The notes beneath the pieces are model-generated. The model saw only the letters and a program-made list of their open reading frames with translations. It made no database searches and was not told the DNA's origin. 9,032 bases of DNA from Chitinophagales bacterium (GTDB lineage: Bacteria > Bacteroidota > Bacteroidia > Chitinophagales > Saprospiraceae), in NCBI GenBank assembly GCA_013297575.1, contig JAAFHO010000187.1, positions 1 through 9,032 on the forward strand, in the 5' to 3' direction. This document shows positions 6,847 to 9,032 of this stretch, piece by piece. The position numbers were made by a program, and so were the translations under genes. Position 1 is the stretch's first letter. Each line of letters opens with the position of its first letter.

Positions 6847-7887
6847 TTATAGCCTTACCGACGTATAAGTACTTAAATCCTCTTCTTTTACTTTAAAAGT
6901 AGGATAGTCTTTCCCCCCATTTACCAAGTTATAATAATCAGCGTTGCCCATTTTCTTCTTATAAACCTTTCTTTTAGATGGGTCAATGATTATTTTTTCA
7001 AAGTGAATCGGATCATTATACAGTTCTTCTAACACTCCCACATAAATTAAAAAGAATCCATCATCAATTTGGATGTCATCTGCTCCAAATTGATTGTTAG
7101 GAATGTAGAAAAACTTGGATTCCATAGGAATTTTACCAATGGTTTTTCCTTTGTGCAAATCGTACAGCCAAACACCGTCCACTATACCCGATTCTGCATC
7201 ACCAAACCGAGCGGCCTCGCTTTTGGAAATTAAGTATTGCCCATCTTTTGTTGGCCACGCTCGTGTTAAGTTTTCGTTTAGCACCATTGTTTTGTCTATT
7301 ACACCTTGCTTATTGTAAATATGGAGGGTTGTTTCAGACCAGTTCTCTGCACCAAATTCCGAAGATGAACCTTTATACAATATAAAGGAGTATCCTATGA
7401 TAAGTGTATTTAGGTTATACTCAATGAGCGGAAAAACATGGTATCTATTGGCTTGTTTGAGCGAATCTATCGGAATTGGTCTAGCCGTAGATATATTACT
7501 CAAGACTTGTTGTTTTTGCTTAATGGATAATTTAGATAAGTCAATTCTGCCACTCATTTTCTCCTTCACGCTGTCTCTTGACCCATTCATAGATTTAAAT
7601 GGCATATCTTGATAAGGACTTTTTCGTGCAATATCATCATTAGATATTGAGTCAATTACTTTTTTCCCATCCCAAAAAACAAAACAGGTATTATAGTGAT
7701 AGTTAATTCCTAAATCTTCCGGCCTATATATCCCCGCAGGATAAGTTACAGGGGGCAAGGGGGGAGGCGGCGGCGGCGGGACTTCGGGTGTTTGTCCACG
7801 GCATCCTAGGACATAAAGGAGTAAAAACAAAGTGTAGGGCAGTAGGCGTACGGGCCACTGCATTGTAGTGTGACTTAGGGTCGGCAT
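6847..7887 (-). CDS. Predicted lipoprotein with polyproline linker, function unknown
   Basis: I do not recognise this 346-residue protein as a known family. It has a basic N-region and hydrophobic core ending in the lipobox VLGC at Cys29, so it is probably a lipoprotein. A polyproline linker follows (seven consecutive prolines at about 37-43, then LPP). The rest is soluble and strand-rich, with blocks such as HYNTCFVFWDGKKVID (44-70 region), YHVFPLIEYNLNTLIIGYSF and DDIQIDDGFFLIYVGVLEELY. The pattern resembles a beta-propeller or sandwich envelope protein. The annotated ATG is at 7885-7887. A second in-frame ATG at 7861-7863 gives MQWPVRLLPYTLFLLLYVLGC, a signal peptide of more usual length, so it may be the true start. 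It sits upstream of the barrel gene and could partner with it at the outer membrane (inference). It lies inside the segment bounded by the 48-bp repeats. Confidence 0.7.
   Translation of the reverse strand: MPTLSHTTMQWPVRLLPYTLFLLLYVLGCRGQTPEVPPPPPPPLPPVTYPAGIYRPEDLGINYHYNTCFVFWDGKKVIDSISNDDIARKSPYQDMPFKSMNGSRDSVKEKMSGRIDLSKLSIKQKQQVLSNISTARPIPIDSLKQANRYHVFPLIEYNLNTLIIGYSFILYKGSSSEFGAENWSETTLHIYNKQGVIDKTMVLNENLTRAWPTKDGQYLISKSEAARFGDAESGIVDGVWLYDLHKGKTIGKIPMESKFFYIPNNQFGADDIQIDDGFFLIYVGVLEELYNDPIHFEKIIIDPSKRKVYKKKMGNADYYNLVNGGKDYPTFKVKEEDLSTYTSVRL
7751..7780. repeat. G/C simple-sequence tract encoding the polyproline linker
   Basis: The plus strand has runs of five and six G followed by four tandem GGC-type triplets. 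On the coding strand this gives consecutive CCG/CCC proline codons. It stands out in an AT-rich neighbourhood. Such tracts can expand or contract by slippage, and consecutive prolines slow ribosomes and usually need EF-P. Confidence 0.7.
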
Positions 7888-8202
7888 AGAAAAAATGGTT
7901 ATTTAGTGAAAAAATGTTGTTGTATTTTTACAAAGGCTACTTGTTGGTTCGGATCAAGTATCCTCGCGAAAAATTTATATTTGTATTACCTTTTGATCAC
8001 CGGAATTAGATTCTATGAAATTTGAAATACATAAAATTTTAAATGTATAGATAAAATAGAAAGTATGCCTAGGGCACGGGAAAGGAGTAGAGATGGTATC
8101 ATATTGTTGTTTTTTTTGAGTGTGTTTTGGTTGGTAATTATTGTTCCACAAAATAACAGCATTTAATTGATATAACAAAACGGATTTTCTTCATAATAAT
8201 GA

Positions 8203-8307
8203 GCATTAACAGTGGCGCGATCTTTTTTAGCAGAAAAAGCAATGCGCGAAAATGCAGAAAAAGAATTAAAAGCCTATATTAAAATTTTAGAGGCGAAATT
8301 GGGATAA
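8203..8307 (+). pseudogene. Possible remnant 3' end of a lost gene (helical tail)
   Basis: Between the stop at 8200-8202 and the TAA at 8305-8307, this frame reads ALTVARSFLAEKAMREN followed by AEKELKAYIKILEAKLG. This is an alanine/lysine/glutamate-rich amphipathic helix like the coiled tails of Uma2-type or Rpn-type proteins. Its only ATG is at 8242-8244, giving just 21 codons. No body of the gene is found upstream, so it looks like a broken 3' end rather than a working small gene. The family assignment is a guess from composition. Chance coding-like sequence is possible. Confidence 0.3.
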
Positions 8308-8316
8308 TATTAAGAA

Positions 8317-8364
8317 TGGGCAGAAATGTGGGCACTGGATTGGTGTAGTGGGATTGATATTTGA
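8317..8364 (+). repeat. 48-bp direct repeat, copy 2 (detached 3' end of the hydrolase gene)
   Basis: This stretch matches 6015-6062 at 44 of 48 positions and reads WAEMWALDWCSGIDI plus TGA in the same frame. The four differences give R to W, A to D and N to D changes and one silent change. There is no hydrolase-like sequence upstream of it, so it is a detached gene tail. It could be the original 3' end displaced by an insertion (att-like), a fragmentary duplication, or a relic of a second hydrolase copy. Confidence 0.85.
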
Positions 8365-8387
8365 ATTGTTTTTTAAAATTTTACGAT

Positions 8388-8423
8388 CCTTATTTTCACT
8401 TAAAGCGTTAAGTGAAAATAAGG
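8388..8423. repeat. Perfect 16-bp hairpin with AGCG loop
   Basis: CCTTATTTTCACTTAA (8388-8403) and TTAAGTGAAAATAAGG (8408-8423) are exact reverse complements around a 4-nt AGCG loop. The structure should be stable in RNA or as a DNA cruciform. Neither side has a T-run suited to intrinsic termination, and there is no flanking gene close enough to assign it to. Confidence 0.85.
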
Positions 8424-8503
8424 CGAAAAAACATTTCAGAAAAGCCGTTAAGTGGAGATAGTTTTTCGTATATTCTCAGGAAATCGTTTTTCTGAAAATA
8501 AGG
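8406..8503. repeat. Direct and inverted repeats re-using parts of the 8388-8423 hairpin
   Basis: CGTTAAGTG occurs at 8406-8414 and again at 8446-8454. GAAAATAAGG occurs at 8414-8423 and again at 8494-8503. TTTCAGAAAA (8434-8443) is the reverse complement of TTTTCTGAAA (8488-8497). As a result the left hairpin arm (8388-8398) could pair with either 8413-8423 or 8493-8503. Function is unknown. Confidence 0.7.
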
Positions 8504-8595
8504 GAAATTATATTTGCATATCGTGGATAAATTAATGCAGTCTGTAAGTACTTATAATTCGGGTGCTTGGGAGCAACAATTTTTATACTGACGGG

Positions 8596-9032
8596 TCATA
8601 GATTTTGCTCTTTCTTAACTTGCAGAACAAAATCAATTGTAGTACTAAAAATTTCTGCAATGTCTTCAACTGACAACTTACCTTGTTTCAAGGCTTTTAT
8701 TATGCCTTTTACTTTTTCTTCAATTTCGCCGTCCTTTTTCCCATCACCGTATGATGTATCAACGACGTTTTTCAAGTCTCGATAGGATTTCAAACTTTCT
8801 TCATATTGTTCTTTTTCTTCGGAACTAAACTTTGCTATTTCGGCAGTTTCAAATAAACGTTCAAATATTTTTTCTTGAAGTTTAGTCGGACGTTTATCCA
8901 AATTCGGCAAATTCTTTAAGACATAGAGCCATTTATCATAAGTTGTTTCTAACTCATCCTCTGTCTTTGTGAAATTGGGCATTTCCAAATAAACAAATGT
9001 CAATTTATCATAAAATATTTTATTATTTTGGT
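8596..9032 (-). CDS. Rpn/PDDEXK_2 family nuclease-transposase-like protein, C-terminal part (cut by right edge)
   Basis: About 144 codons are visible. The frame continues without a stop through the right edge, so the TTG at 9001-9003 is internal, not the start. The visible N-terminal part, NNKIFYDKLTFVYLEMPNF then TKTEDELETTYDKWLYVLKN, is the strongly conserved middle of Rpn family recombination-promoting nucleases / putative transposases (TIGR01784, PDDEXK_2). It is followed by the family's LQEKIFERLFETAEIAKFS and YEESLKSYRDLKNVVDT blocks. The charged linker GDGKKDGEIEEKVKG leads to a small C-terminal helical region (KQGKLSVEDIAEIFSTTIDFVLQV). Full members are about 280-310 residues. The PD-(D/E)xK nuclease core lies outside the window, so catalytic competence cannot be judged. 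E. coli Rpn proteins are DNA endonucleases that promote RecA-independent recombination. Many copies occur in Bacteroidota genomes, often beside degraded or variable DNA, as seems true here. Confidence 0.9.
   Translation of the reverse strand, partial: QNNKIFYDKLTFVYLEMPNFTKTEDELETTYDKWLYVLKNLPNLDKRPTKLQEKIFERLFETAEIAKFSSEEKEQYEESLKSYRDLKNVVDTSYGDGKKDGEIEEKVKGIIKALKQGKLSVEDIAEIFSTTIDFVLQVKKEQNL

Larger units (their letters stand above)
7888..8595. other. About 700-bp AT-rich stretch without a convincing gene
   Basis: No reading frame here looks like an intact gene. A 67-codon minus-strand frame at 7975-8178 has no recognisable composition or motif. The stretch contains a small dyad ATACAT/ATGTAT (8027-8032 and 8043-8048), a remnant tail at 8203-8307, the second 48-bp repeat (8317-8364), the repeat cluster at 8388-8503, and a 10-bp palindrome TAAGTACTTA (8545-8554). 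TATATTTG at 8509-8516 matches the -7 promoter consensus but has no partner element and no gene follows. The overall look is of gene debris and repeats beside an Rpn-family gene. Confidence 0.6.

Noticed and set aside
7975..8178. Minus-strand frame of 67 codons in the gene-poor stretch
   Set aside because: No signal peptide, domain or family resemblance. The AT-rich low-complexity composition fits chance.
8388..8503. Possible CRISPR array or iteron-type origin
   Set aside because: The repeated units are only 9-10 bp, occur twice each, and are irregularly spaced. There is no spacer pattern, cas gene or replication initiator.
8509..8516. TATATTTG, an exact match to the TAnnTTTG -7 promoter box on the plus strand
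   Set aside because: No TTG/TTTG element at a suitable distance upstream and no plus-strand gene downstream. An 8-bp degenerate match is expected by chance in AT-rich DNA.
8560..8580. Small hairpin (TGCT/AGCA) followed by a T-run on the plus strand
   Set aside because: Stem of only four clean pairs, and the T-run is on the strand with no upstream gene. It is not credible as a terminator for the Rpn-family gene.
8567..8785. Plus-strand frame of 72 codons overlapping the Rpn-family gene
   Set aside because: It is antisense to a strongly conserved protein-coding region, so a shadow.

Overview
The window looks like a chromosomal segment of a Bacteroidota bacterium, plausibly of the Saprospiria/Chitinophagia type. 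This is inference. Supporting points are genes preceded by A/T-rich leaders with no clear Shine-Dalgarno, a TAnnTTTG-type promoter box before the hydrolase gene, a very large secreted Asp-box (VPS10/sortilin-like) protein of a kind common in that phylum, and a C-terminal piece of an Rpn/PDDEXK_2 family protein typical of these genomes.

Left part (1-1584, minus strand): a tightly packed transcription unit reads, in transcript order, family 2 glycosyltransferase (TTG start), thioredoxin-fold lipoprotein, and recX, which runs off the left edge. Gaps are only 13 and 12 bp. Upstream lies a perfect 18-bp inverted repeat (1605-1658), then the 1096-residue secreted beta-propeller protein (1666-4956, minus). 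Its promoter region is shared with a divergent YheT-type alpha/beta hydrolase gene (5091-6062, plus).

Middle part (6063-7887): a hairpin at 6084-6122 separates the hydrolase from two convergent minus-strand genes. One encodes a small outer-membrane beta-barrel protein and the other a lipoprotein with a polyproline linker. I recognise no specific function for either.

Right part (7888-9032): about 700 bp without a convincing gene, AT-rich and full of debris and structure. It contains a short remnant reading frame, a 48-bp second copy of the exact 3' end of the hydrolase gene (44/48 identical, same strand, same frame, same stop), and a cluster of inverted and direct repeats that allow alternative hairpins. 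The window ends inside the 3' part of an Rpn/PDDEXK_2 family gene (minus).

The most interesting observation is that the two copies of the hydrolase 3' end (6015-6062 and 8317-8364) bracket the beta-barrel and lipoprotein genes as direct repeats. This layout resembles an attL/attR pair left by an element inserted at the 3' end of a gene, although no integrase is visible. Most of the remaining genes are ordinary housekeeping or envelope functions, and I see no clear evidence of a complete undescribed multi-gene system.
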